Shown here: one piece after another, positions 9,701 through 16,187 of the stretch
Layout of the letters: each line of letters begins with the position of its first letter
How positions within the stretch are numbered: position 1 is the stretch's first letter
Assembly (NCBI GenBank): GCA_040191315.1
Contig: JAWJLM010000002.1
Span: 1 to 64,000, forward strand
Length of the DNA: 64,000 nucleotides
From: Bacillaceae bacterium S4-13-56
Lineage (GTDB): Bacteria > Bacillota > Bacilli > Bacillales > JAWJLM01
Direction: 5' to 3'
Program-made: the position numbers and the translations under genes
Notes under the pieces: model-generated
The model's input: the letters and a program-made list of their open reading frames with translations, nothing else
What the model was told of the DNA's origin: nothing
Database searches by the model: none

Positions 9701-10439
9701 ATGGGAACCTCTAAACCAGGATGCAGTTGACCCATTTATTAATCAACAACTGACTTATGAGTATCCTTTTAAAAAGGCCTCTGATTATCGAGCGAAACAA
9801 ACGGTGACAGAAATTAAACGTCAAAGGGAATTGAAGGATGAATATAGTGATGAACAGTATATACGTTCTATCCAAAAGCCTATTTTAGCTAGACCTCGCT
9901 TTATGCAAAAGAACAAAGAATTAACTCCTACAGAGCGAGGAAGTGCAATGCATACCGTGATGCAGCATTTTCCATTTGATCGTGTTTATTCAGAGGAAGA
10001 ACTGAAAGAATTTATCCAAGGGCTAGTAACTAAAGAAGTCATGAGCCAAGAAGAAGGAGATAGTGTGGATATAACTGCTATTCTCCAATTCTTTGAAACT
10101 CCAATAGGGATAATGATGCTTGAGAGCCCAAGCCTTTTTCGAGAGGTTCCTTTTAGTTTAACTTTACCTGCGAGTGAGGTATATGCTCAATGGGAAGGGG
10201 AAGAGGAACGGGTGCTCATTCAAGGAGTTGTAGATTGCCTCGTTCCTTATCAGGACGGTTGGATTTTACTAGATTATAAGACAGACCAAATTCCTACTTC
10301 TCAGAAAGCAACTGAACTACAACAGCGCTATGCCGTACAATTAGAAATGTATGCAAGAGCGATTGAAAGGATTTGGAAGAAACCTATAAAGAAAAAGTAC
10401 TTGTACTTTTTCTCGGCTTCTGTTCTAGTGGAGGCATAA
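6735..10439 (+). CDS. addA: ATP-dependent helicase/nuclease subunit A
   Basis: AddA, the UvrD-like helicase and nuclease subunit of AddAB. It has about 1234 residues. Walker A is AAAAGSGKTAVLVERI (residues about 21-36), Walker B is LVDEYQDTN, further helicase motifs include GDVKQSIYRFR and the late MTIHKSKGLEFPVV and EEMRVLYVALTRAKEKL, and the C-terminal nuclease motif is LLDYKTDQI. The ATG overlaps the addB stop (TGATG) and AAGGAGG lies 7 bases upstream; a GTG one codon earlier is less likely. In B. subtilis sbcD and sbcC follow addA; here a terminator and the converging gerP operon follow instead. Confidence 0.95.
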   Translation: MKWTPEQEQAIYSGQQDILVAAAAGSGKTAVLVERIIQKLMNKESPMDIDSLLVVTFTNAAAQEMRNRVGAALEKALEQEPSSIHLKKQLSLLQRASISTLHSFCMDVVRKYAFRLDLDPHFRMLDEIEGDLLKEEILQELFEKWYGEEGEDRDLFFEVVERFSSDRSDAEVEDLILQLYEFSRQHPWPHYWLDGIVNAYDVKESVSEEELDWLDLLKKDVQFQLEYMISECQKALQITREKDGPYHYAEAVEQDLLIFEDARKILNYSWQELQEWATSIKGFAKLSAKRVDVNDDKKEKVKDIRNRYKKLWQSMLEQWFLRSLPAHLQDLEKLKPVIGHLMKLVKEFGDRFQQTKKENALVDFSDLEHYCLQLLMEEGSTPNDVIPSVVAKEFHKQFHEILVDEYQDTNLVQETILQLLVQGEESGYLFMVGDVKQSIYRFRHAEPSLFVNKYKAFAHDPSQGLRIDLARNFRSRKEVLAGANYIFRQLFDETVGELVYDEAAELIYSNQDYDQFPNPEVDAELMIIDRQEHEETDEEGTENYRDLEKAQLEARAYAMQIRKWIGKESGHSMQVVDKKTSTLRNIQYRDIVILLRSMTWAPSIVEELKKQGIPVYAELSSGYFEAIEIQVMLSLLKTVDNPLQDIPLASVLKSPMVGLNEQQLSEIRLTKKRSPFFEALKEYHKQQSSETMIWKKVDRFLQQFAEWRRLAKHGALSELIWGIFRDTGYYDFVGGMSGGKQRQANLRALYDRARQYESTSFRGLFRFLRFIERMEKKGEDLGAARALGEQEDVVRIMTIHKSKGLEFPVVIVGAMDKMFNEQDLKRKFLLHKDWGFASKFIDPEKRIMYPTLLYHGIKSKMQKEMLAEEMRVLYVALTRAKEKLVMIGSVNSLEKKKERWKEMLDHQDLVLPPYERLRAKTYLDWVGATLIRHQQAVPLRDEHEVNHIDPTISKDSSTWQITLLHGSQLGGSSILDEDKHEDLWRAIQKWEPLNQDAVDPFINQQLTYEYPFKKASDYRAKQTVTEIKRQRELKDEYSDEQYIRSIQKPILARPRFMQKNKELTPTERGSAMHTVMQHFPFDRVYSEEELKEFIQGLVTKEVMSQEEGDSVDITAILQFFETPIGIMMLESPSLFREVPFSLTLPASEVYAQWEGEEERVLIQGVVDCLVPYQDGWILLDYKTDQIPTSQKATELQQRYAVQLEMYARAIERIWKKPIKKKYLYFFSASVLVEA

Positions 10440-10473
10440 AAATGAGGACCCTTTATAGGGGTCCTCATTTTTC
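10438..10473. terminator. Bidirectional terminator between addA and gerPF
   Basis: Stem AAAATGAGGACCC / GGGTCCTCATTTT with A-run on the left and T-run on the right, so it can stop transcription from both converging genes. Confidence 0.85.
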
Positions 10474-10486
10474 TAAAGAAAATAAA

Positions 10487-10705
10487 TTATGCATTTCCTG
10501 CTTGATTTTGGTCATTCACATCGGGATCAAGAGGGTTTGTTGAACTGACACCATTATTGGTTACAATAAAATCACCTGTATTAAAGCTTCCAGAACCGCT
10601 TGCTGTTTTTGAAGTTGATTTTGGTGAGAGATAAAAGGCATCCCCAAAATTGATGGCCCCGCCATCGACGCTATTTATTTTGATTGGTCCTACGATTGAG
10701 GGCAT
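10487..10705 (-). CDS. gerPF: Spore germination protein GerPF
   Basis: A 72-residue protein of the GerPA/GerPF family, starting MPSIVGPIKINSVDGG with the GSFNTGD motif near residue 40. GerP proteins are inner-coat components needed for nutrient germinants to pass the spore coat to receptors in the inner membrane. This is the last gene of the six-gene gerP operon, with a gap of about 87 bases after gerPE. A GAGGAAGG site precedes the ATG. Confidence 0.92.
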   Translation of the reverse strand: MPSIVGPIKINSVDGGAINFGDAFYLSPKSTSKTASGSGSFNTGDFIVTNNGVSSTNPLDPDVNDQNQAGNA

Positions 10706-10792
10706 GGTTTACACCTTCCTCTATAATGCTCTCTAACTACTTTATGAAAGAAAGGAAAGGATTGTTCCATTCAAAAGCGGAATCTCTTGAAT

Positions 10793-11152
10793 TTAATAAT
10801 AGATTCTAGTATGTTTCACTCTGGCTTCTGAAAATAAATGATCTAAGCTTCCAATATTAATTTGAGATGCAGAGGCAACCCCCAATACATGAATAGATTG
10901 AACATCTATCGTTGAATCGTGATGAATATGTTTTTGGTCAACTAAAGTAGGACTTGGAATTGGAATTTCTTGTTTAAACAGGGAAAATTCATGAAAATCA
11001 AAAGGATCCTCAAAAAAAACCGGAAACTTTTTTTGCACAGCTATCGTCAAAGAAAGAGGAGATGCTTTAAAGGTATCTCCAATTGCTAAAACGGTACTTG
11101 AATACTCAGAATCAATAAGAAGGCTATTCACCTTGGTTGTTCGTTTCTTCAT
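10793..11152 (-). CDS. gerPE: Spore germination protein GerPE
   Basis: A 119-residue GerPE family protein beginning MKKRTTKVNSLLIDSEYSST, with the family's central LAIGDTFKASPLSL region. The start taken is the ATG 9 bases after GAGGAGG; an in-frame ATG six codons upstream overlaps that site. It overlaps the end of gerPD by 29 bases, in keeping with tight coupling in the operon. Its role in coat permeability is taken from family knowledge. Confidence 0.85.
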   Translation of the reverse strand: MKKRTTKVNSLLIDSEYSSTVLAIGDTFKASPLSLTIAVQKKFPVFFEDPFDFHEFSLFKQEIPIPSPTLVDQKHIHHDSTIDVQSIHVLGVASASQINIGSLDHLFSEARVKHTRIYY

Positions 11153-11333
11153 TGGTAGTTTCCTCCTCATAAATTCCTGTAGGAGAGATAATTAATGATT
11201 CAGGTGGAGTGTCATAGATGGAAGATAAAACAATGGATTCATTATCCCCGACTAGAAAAACTGATGAAGTCGTAATCCCAATTATTTCAATATGACCAAC
11301 CTGCAAAACATGGTTGTGTATAGTTAATCCCAT
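11124..11333 (-). CDS. gerPD: Spore germination protein GerPD
   Basis: A 69-residue GerPD family protein, MGLTIHNHVLQVGHIEIIGITTSSVFLVGDN at the N terminus, with an acidic Glu/Thr/Asn-rich tail. GerPB and GerPD share this short beta-rich form. It lies between gerPC and gerPE on the minus strand. Confidence 0.88.
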   Translation of the reverse strand: MGLTIHNHVLQVGHIEIIGITTSSVFLVGDNESIVLSSIYDTPPESLIISPTGIYEEETTNEETNNQGE

Positions 11334-11348
11334 GATGGTACCTCCTTT

Positions 11349-11933
11349 TTAGGAGTTCTTTTCGTTAAAAAAACGGTGTAGGGAAGTTTTTAATTCTTGG
11401 TCAAAATCTTTCATCATTTTTTGTATGGTTTTTTGTTTTTGCTTAGGATCATTTAGTTCAGGGTATTGGGTGATATAGTTTTTTGTTTGTTTTGGTAATT
11501 GTTTGTATATATCTTCCATGATGGTGTTAACCAGCTGATGATCAAGAGACCTTCCTTTATTCTTGGCTGCTTCTTCAATCATCTCAGGTCCACGGGTATT
11601 CAAATATTGTTGAAGATTGGCTTGAATTTCTTGACCAATGGGAGTTTTTTCAATTGGCTGAAACATTGGGTCACCTGAAAGCGTAAATGTATCAGGGTCT
11701 CCTAAATCCGTGGGAGATAACCCAATGTTTAGAGTGCCTTCTAATGTTTCTATTTTGAGTTGATCAAACTTATATTCAATTCTTTCAATAGTCTGACCAG
11801 GTCTTTCTTGACGAATTTGATTGACTAATTTTTCTAATTCAAGAACTTGATTCTCTAATTGTTCCATTTTGGTTTTTTGAGCTTGAAGCTGTTGCTGAAC
11901 AGTTTGACTCCACTGTGTCCAGTTTGTATACAT
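11349..11933 (-). CDS. gerPC: Spore germination protein GerPC
   Basis: A 194-residue GerPC, the largest member of the operon. Residues about 5-45 are a Gln/Leu/Glu-rich coiled coil, followed by the GTLNIGLSP segment typical of the family and a helical, charged C-terminal half. The start chosen is the ATG (MYTNWTQW) with GGAGGGG about 8 bases upstream; a TTG eight codons earlier has no site. Family knowledge places it in the inner spore coat. Confidence 0.9.
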   Translation of the reverse strand: MYTNWTQWSQTVQQQLQAQKTKMEQLENQVLELEKLVNQIRQERPGQTIERIEYKFDQLKIETLEGTLNIGLSPTDLGDPDTFTLSGDPMFQPIEKTPIGQEIQANLQQYLNTRGPEMIEEAAKNKGRSLDHQLVNTIMEDIYKQLPKQTKNYITQYPELNDPKQKQKTIQKMMKDFDQELKTSLHRFFNEKNS

Positions 11934-11993
11934 AAAAAGGCTCCCCTCCATAGGCAAATGTCTATGGTATTTTATGAAGTATTTTTCATTTTG

Positions 11994-12194
11994 TTACGTC
12001 AGGGGAACTAATGGACCAGTAGTCTCAAGCAACTCACCTGTTTCAGGAGCGGGTTCTGTGAAACCACCTGTATTGTAAAGATTGGAAAGGGCTTGGATAC
12101 TCCCGCTACTTCCTATTTGGACGAAGGATGAATTGGAGATGGAACCTATTTTAAGCAAGTTAATTTGGATGGATTGATGGATGGTTATAGCCAT
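11994..12194 (-). CDS. gerPB: Spore germination protein GerPB
   Basis: A 66-residue GerPB family protein with the motif INLLKIGSISNSSFVQIGSSG near the N terminus and a Pro/Thr/Glu-rich tail. It starts 12 bases after gerPA ends, consistent with one transcript. Confidence 0.9.
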   Translation of the reverse strand: MAITIHQSIQINLLKIGSISNSSFVQIGSSGSIQALSNLYNTGGFTEPAPETGELLETTGPLVPLT

Positions 12195-12206
12195 CAGAAA
12201 TCACTC

Positions 12207-12428
12207 CTAAGTCGTATTCATAATGGACTGATCAACTACATCTTTATCAGAAACGTAGGTTGATGAAGAGTATAAATCAATTTGAAGACCGTGTCCTGTG
12301 TTAAAGGAGCCACCACCTGCATAGGTTTTGGTTTGGCTAAAAGGTGAAATGTGATATACGTCTCCAATGTTAAAAATACTACTTGTTGAAACGCTATTTA
12401 CCTTTACGGCTCCTACGATCGCAGGCAT
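12207..12428 (-). CDS. gerPA: Spore germination protein GerPA
   Basis: First gene of the gerP operon, 73 residues, same family as GerPF (MPAIVGAVKVNSVS..., GSFNTG near residue 40). The second ATG is chosen because GerPA/GerPF proteins start MPxIVG and because AAGGGGG lies at normal distance; an ATG two codons earlier is possible. The operon is expected to be expressed in the mother cell late in sporulation, but I could not fix a convincing sigma-K promoter at a suitable distance. Confidence 0.9.
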   Translation of the reverse strand: MPAIVGAVKVNSVSTSSIFNIGDVYHISPFSQTKTYAGGGSFNTGHGLQIDLYSSSTYVSDKDVVDQSIMNTT

Positions 12429-12535
12429 AGGCATACCCCCTTCATATCAATGTATGAATAGTAGTTTTATAGTGTTCGTTTTTAGTGAGTTTTCCTTTAA
12501 CATATAAGGCGCAAATGAATGGAATATATTGATAG

Positions 12536-12741
12536 TTATCCCGCATGAACGGGCAGCCAACCATGAAACAAGCTTCACCAACAAGGATGGAAAATTTAAT
12601 GTCTTCATGGGAATAATACCCCCACCTCAAGTCTTAAGGGAAACGAAAAGAGTAGGTGGGGGATAAACTGCCCGTAAATGTCCGATTGGTTAGTCATACC
12701 TAATCAGTGGGGGACGGCCATTGATTGAAGTTGAACTTTAT
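12536..12741 (+). repeat. bcr1-like repeat element, copy 1
   Basis: About 206 bp, nearly the same as 45470-45691. It starts TTATCCCGCATGAACGGGCA and ends AACTTTAT. Internal inverted repeats: CGGGCAG pairs with CTGCCCG, CCCCCACCT with AGGTGGGGG, CATGAA with TTCATG, and a last hairpin around GTGGGGGACGGCCA. Ends in (T)TTAT at both sides resemble the TTTAT target duplication of the Bacillus cereus repeat bcr1, a non-autonomous mobile element; that identification is from memory of the family. No gene is present between gerPA and the DUF418 gene other than this element. Confidence 0.75.
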
Positions 12742-12763
12742 CTAGTAAGGAGTGGAAGTATGT

Positions 12764-13936
12764 ATGGATTTACAGGTTCATAGTGAACAAGGACGACTTC
12801 CTTGGATTGATGCAGCAAGAGGGTTTGCTTTGTTCGGTATTTTAATGGTGAATGTACCTGCATTTAACGCACCTTTTTTTCTTTATGGGGGAGAAGGGGT
12901 TTACTGGGATTCGAAATTAGATCATATTGTCCAGGATTGGACTCAAATCTTATTTGAGGCTAGCTTTTATACTCTTTTTTCTTTTTTATTTGGGTTTGGG
13001 TTTTGGATGATGAAGGAGAAATTAGAGCAAAGAACAGGGCATTCTGCTGCTGCGCTTTCTAGAAGATTCACCATGCTCATCTTCATTGGTCTTTTCCATG
13101 CGCTTTTTCTATGGCATGGGGACATCTTGTTTTTTTACGGCTGGATTGGTTTTCTACTCTTATTTTTTTATAAGCGAAGTAATCTTTCAGTAGGAATATG
13201 GGTTGCAACATGTTTTATTGCTCCAACTGTGCTGATTACGTTTATGCTTTTGTTATACCCAGGGCCAGGGTATATTGATACAAATGCAATTCGTTTATCT
13301 TTGGAGAATTATCAATCGGGAACGTTATTCGAGGTCTGGAGTCAGAACAGGAATGACTGGTTTTATATGATTGATCCTTTTTATATTATTCAAGTTGTCT
13401 TATCCATTCTGCCGATGTTTCTTTTGGGGATGATTTTTGCAAGAAAGAAGTGGCTCCACGACATTGAGTTGAATTACAAAATTCTTTTTCATATATGGTG
13501 GGTAATGGGCTTACTATTCTTATTATTTAAATTGGCTCCTACATTAGCGGGGAATCCTTCATGGTCAACCTATATTAGAATCCAAATAGGTGGCTCAGCC
13601 TCAGCTATCTTTTATCTGTTAACGATTGTTTTACTATATAAGAAAAAAATGTTTCAAACTTTATTTAAGCCGTTAGCTAACATGGGGCGCTTATCATTAA
13701 CCAATTATTTAAGCCAATCGGTTATCTGTTTTTTCCTTTTCTATTCGGTAGGTTTAGGATTCTATGGAAGGGTTACCCCCCTAGAGAGTGTTGCCTTTGC
13801 AGTAGTAATCTATCTCGTTCAACTTATTTTGAGTACAGTATGGCTCAAATGGTTCCAAATGGGTCCAGCGGAGTGGGTGCTTCGGTATGTAACATATAAA
13901 AGTAAGCCAAGATTTAGAAATGAAAAGGTCTCCTAA
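12764..13936 (+). CDS. DUF418 family membrane protein
   Basis: A 390-residue polytopic membrane protein of the DUF418 (YeiB-like) family. Residues about 10-30 carry the conserved RLPWIDAARGFALFGILMVN opening, followed by several hydrophobic helices, the FSFLFGFGF motif near residue 80, and the C-terminal DUF418 region with GRLSLTNYLSQS and GPAEWVLR. Function is unknown; related proteins are proposed acyltransferase-like or transport proteins. The ATG at 12764 is used with TAAGGAG 11 bases upstream; a GTG four codons earlier overlaps the site. It is monocistronic, closed by a terminator. Confidence 0.85.
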   Translation: MDLQVHSEQGRLPWIDAARGFALFGILMVNVPAFNAPFFLYGGEGVYWDSKLDHIVQDWTQILFEASFYTLFSFLFGFGFWMMKEKLEQRTGHSAAALSRRFTMLIFIGLFHALFLWHGDILFFYGWIGFLLLFFYKRSNLSVGIWVATCFIAPTVLITFMLLLYPGPGYIDTNAIRLSLENYQSGTLFEVWSQNRNDWFYMIDPFYIIQVVLSILPMFLLGMIFARKKWLHDIELNYKILFHIWWVMGLLFLLFKLAPTLAGNPSWSTYIRIQIGGSASAIFYLLTIVLLYKKKMFQTLFKPLANMGRLSLTNYLSQSVICFFLFYSVGLGFYGRVTPLESVAFAVVIYLVQLILSTVWLKWFQMGPAEWVLRYVTYKSKPRFRNEKVS

Positions 13937-13948
13937 GGGGGCCTTTTT
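13923..13948 (+). terminator. Terminator after the DUF418 gene
   Basis: Stem AAAGGTCTCC / GGGGGCCTTT overlapping the stop codon, followed by T residues. From here to 14307 I see no convincing gene. Confidence 0.7.
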
Positions 13949-14307
13949 CTGACAGAATCTATGAATTTAACAACCAAAATCTACAATTTTTTTAGTATTT
14001 TCTTCAAAAATTACTAACAATATAGTGGAATAGGAAGATAATCCCGGTACATTTTTGGGTAATTAGATACCTAAATAGAATGCCAATAAACAATTGCGGG
14101 AAAAAGGAACTAACAACGGGTGATGGGCCAATAAAATGGTTAATTATACCAACTGAAGTCCTTTTCCCTTCTTTTGATTTACTAGATTTCATATTATTGG
14201 AAATGAAGGAAAAACATTTATGACTTTTGTATCTAAGATTTTAGCTGGGTTAGGCAGGATTCATCATGATTTTGATTGTTAAAAATAAGCGCGTAGTTCG
14301 ATTTCTT

Positions 14308-14335
14308 TTGACATGGGGACAAGCTATGCTGTAAC
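14308..14335 (+). promoter_or_regulatory. Sigma-A type promoter for the Tad operon leader
   Basis: A -35 TTGACA (14308-14313), 16-base spacer, and -10 TGTAAC (14330-14335) preceded by TGC, an extended -10. Transcription would start near 14342, just before the riboswitch leader. Confidence 0.6.
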
Positions 14336-14342
14336 CAGATCA

Positions 14343-14517
14343 GATTCAACAAAATTGAACCACCTAGTTGAATCTCGATAAAGGCAAAACTGGTGAAAAC
14401 CAGTGACGCAAAGCTACAGGGACTAAGGGCATTCGCCTATGTCAGCCAGTTACCGAAAGATTTAGGGTGAAGTATGTACGTATAACCCCCTTTCGGTAAA
14501 GGCAGGGTTATTTTTTT
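14343..14517 (+). promoter_or_regulatory. c-di-GMP-I (GEMM-I) riboswitch with terminator
   Basis: The aptamer (about 14375-14456) shows the GEMM-I core: GGCAAA, a tetraloop hairpin ACTGGTgaaaACCAGT, GACGCAAAGC, ACAGGG-ACTAAGGG, a second hairpin, GTCAGCC and a closing TTACCGA. P1 can form between TCGATAA (14375-14381) and TTACCGA (14450-14456). Downstream, ATAACCC (14482-14488) pairs with GGGTTAT (14505-14511) followed by seven T: an intrinsic terminator. TTACCGAAAG (14450-14459) is perfectly complementary to CTTTCGGTAA (14490-14499) inside the terminator, a plausible antiterminator. An extra hairpin GATTCAAC/GTTGAATC (14343-14374) precedes the aptamer. The next genes encode the Tad pilus. Confidence 0.88.
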
Positions 14518-14537
14518 ATGGGAAAGGAGGGAGAAAG

Positions 14538-14879
14538 ATGCTTCTCTATGGGGAAGATCGTTCAATAGTTGTAAAGAAAGTTCGCACTGCATATGATTTT
14601 ATTCATCGTTTAAAAGGCCTAATGCTTGATCGAGATCTCCCAGAAGATGAGGCTCTACATATTCGACCTTGCCGATCGGTTCATACCTGTTTCATGCGTT
14701 TTCCAATCGATGTGGTTTATGTGGATGACAACCTACGAATTATCGCGATCGAGGAACACATGGGACCTTTTAGGTTTGGGCGCTCACGGTCTGACGCAAC
14801 TTCGGTCTTTGAATTCCAAGCTGGTATCGTTCAAAAAAAAGAACTTGCTGTTGGACAAACGTTACAATTCCAAAAATGA
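14538..14879 (+). CDS. DUF192 family protein, first gene of the Tad operon
   Basis: A 113-residue DUF192 protein with the family motif RLKGLMLDRDLPEDEAL, the CRSVHTCFMRFPIDVVYVD core (residues about 45-63) and the C-terminal QAGIVQKKELAVGQTL. DUF192 proteins are small beta-rich proteins of unknown function, and I recall them near Tad loci. No signal peptide is visible. GGAAAGGAGGGAG precedes the ATG. It is the first gene after the riboswitch terminator and ends 17 bases before the pilin gene. Confidence 0.85.
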   Translation: MLLYGEDRSIVVKKVRTAYDFIHRLKGLMLDRDLPEDEALHIRPCRSVHTCFMRFPIDVVYVDDNLRIIAIEEHMGPFRFGRSRSDATSVFEFQAGIVQKKELAVGQTLQFQK

Positions 14880-14896
14880 AAAGGGAGATGAAAGGA

Positions 14897-15097
14897 ATGG
14901 AAATGTTGAAAAGATTGTTTGTTGAAGAAGAAGGTCAAGGAATGACTGAGTACGGTATCGTGTTGGGTGTTATTGCTGTTGCGGTTGTAGGGATTTTGGT
15001 TGCCCTTAGAGGACAGATTGTTACATTATTCCAAAACGCGCAAGACGCAATTTCAACAGCTGTATCAGGAGATAGTTCAACAACAACTACTCCGTGA
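14897..15097 (+). CDS. flp: Flp family type IVb pilin
   Basis: The major pilin subunit of the Tad pilus, 66 residues. A short leader ends at EEEGQG, the prepilin-peptidase site, followed by MTEYGIVLGVIAVAVVG: the Flp motif with Glu+4/Tyr+5-like residues and a hydrophobic helix. The start taken is the ATG 9 bases after AAGGGAG; other in-frame ATGs lie 9 and 3 codons upstream of the leader or 2 codons downstream. The reading frame stops at TGA (15095-15097), yet 20 further sense codons follow in frame to a TAG at 15158. A terminator follows before the rest of the operon. Confidence 0.9.
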   Translation: MEMLKRLFVEEEGQGMTEYGIVLGVIAVAVVGILVALRGQIVTLFQNAQDAISTAVSGDSSTTTTP

Positions 15098-15199
15098 ACA
15101 GATTTAGCACCAGGTACGGACAGTGGAGCATTAATTACACCGGAGTATAACGAGTTTTAGTGCCTCATTTCCTTTGAAAAAGACCAACTCCTTCCAATG

Positions 15200-15234
15200 A
15201 AGCCTTACGTTTCCATCGACGTGAGGCTTTTTTT
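15200..15234 (+). terminator. Intra-operon terminator after flp
   Basis: Stem AGCCTTACGT / ACGTGAGGCT with a run of seven T. It lies between the pilin and the prepilin peptidase genes, so most transcripts may end after flp and give excess pilin over assembly proteins. Confidence 0.8.
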
Positions 15235-15277
15235 CAAAAAAAAGAAATACATATGTTCATATTCAGGAGGTGGAGTA

Positions 15278-15784
15278 ATGATCATAGATTCGATCATTTT
15301 AATCATTTTACTAGTTTGTTTTATCACGGATATCAAAAGCAGAAAAATTTATAATGTGGTCTTACTTCCAGGTCTAATTTTATCTTTGGCCTCCAATGTT
15401 TACCTTGATGGTTGGCAAAGACTTGGATCAAGTTTACTAGGACTTCTTGTAGGAATGGCTATCTTATTCATCCCTTTTGCTATGGGTGGCATGGGGGCCG
15501 GAGATGTAAAGCTTCTTGGATTAATTGGAGCTTGGAAGGGAGTTTTCTTCGTTCTAACCACAGCCCTTTACATGGCATTGGTAGGAGGTCTCTTAGCTAT
15601 CCTTGTAATATTGTTTCAAAAAGGAGCAAAAGAGAGATTGCGTGGGATCATGTACTTTTTTATTTTCTTATTTCAAGGAAAAATACGGACGGATTTTATA
15701 AAAACAAAGGTTTCTCAAATCACTTATCCATACGGAGTGGCTATTGTGATTGGTGCCATTTGTACCATTTATATCCCACTATAA
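15278..15784 (+). CDS. cpaA: Prepilin peptidase (A24 family), TadV/CpaA-like
   Basis: A 168-residue membrane aspartic protease that removes the leader of Flp-type prepilins. The two family aspartates are seen in CFITDIKSRKIYN (near residue 16) and in GGMGAGDVKLLG (near residue 72, the GxGD motif). About five hydrophobic segments. The start is the ATG after AGGAGG at 15265-15270. Short form without the methylase domain, as expected for TadV. It precedes the pseudopilin genes. Confidence 0.92.
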   Translation: MIIDSIILIILLVCFITDIKSRKIYNVVLLPGLILSLASNVYLDGWQRLGSSLLGLLVGMAILFIPFAMGGMGAGDVKLLGLIGAWKGVFFVLTTALYMALVGGLLAILVILFQKGAKERLRGIMYFFIFLFQGKIRTDFIKTKVSQITYPYGVAIVIGAICTIYIPL

Positions 15785-15803
15785 AGGGAGGGAGAACGAA
15801 TCT

Positions 15804-16184
15804 ATGAGGCTTAAAAGAGATCAGTCAGGACAAGCGCTTGTAGAGATGGCTATTGTATTACCTGTTCTTCTTTTAATTTTGGCAGGAATGTTGGATCTTG
15901 GCAGGGTGATTTATACCTATACTGAAATGCACCAAGTTGCTCAAGAAACAGTAAGAGTAGCTGGGTTAGGAGGAACAGATCAAGAGGTTACTACTTTTGC
16001 CAAATCTCATGCTGAGGCTGATAATTTACAGGTCACGATTACTCCTGATGGATTGACCAGAAATTCGGGGGACTACGTAACGGTTAAACTGGATTTGCCT
16101 TTTTCACTAATGACTCCTATTATTTCACAATTATTCCCTTCCCCTTTCTCTATTACAACTGAATCAACGATAAGGGTGGAATAA
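15804..16184 (+). CDS. tadE: TadE-like minor pilin
   Basis: A 126-residue pseudopilin with the processing motif DQSGQALVEMAIVLPVLLLILAG: Gly before the cleavage site, Glu+5 and a hydrophobic helix. The remainder is a small beta-rich soluble domain. TadE proteins are processed by the TadV peptidase and are needed for pilus assembly. The start ATG follows GGGAGGGA. It starts 19 bases after the peptidase gene and ends 3 bases before the next gene. Confidence 0.9.
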   Translation: MRLKRDQSGQALVEMAIVLPVLLLILAGMLDLGRVIYTYTEMHQVAQETVRVAGLGGTDQEVTTFAKSHAEADNLQVTITPDGLTRNSGDYVTVKLDLPFSLMTPIISQLFPSPFSITTESTIRVE

Positions 16185-16187
16185 CAT

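Noticed and set aside
12441-12480. Possible sigma-K promoter of gerPA (CATACATTG)
   Set aside because: It would place the transcript start inside the ribosome binding site, so it cannot be right as drawn.
12442-12630. 62-residue minus-strand frame between gerPA and the DUF418 gene
   Set aside because: It lies mostly in the bcr1-like repeat and has no supporting site.
14004-14192. 62-residue minus-strand open frame with a hydrophobic C-terminal half
   Set aside because: No ribosome binding site before the ATG, no recognised family and AT-rich intergenic context.
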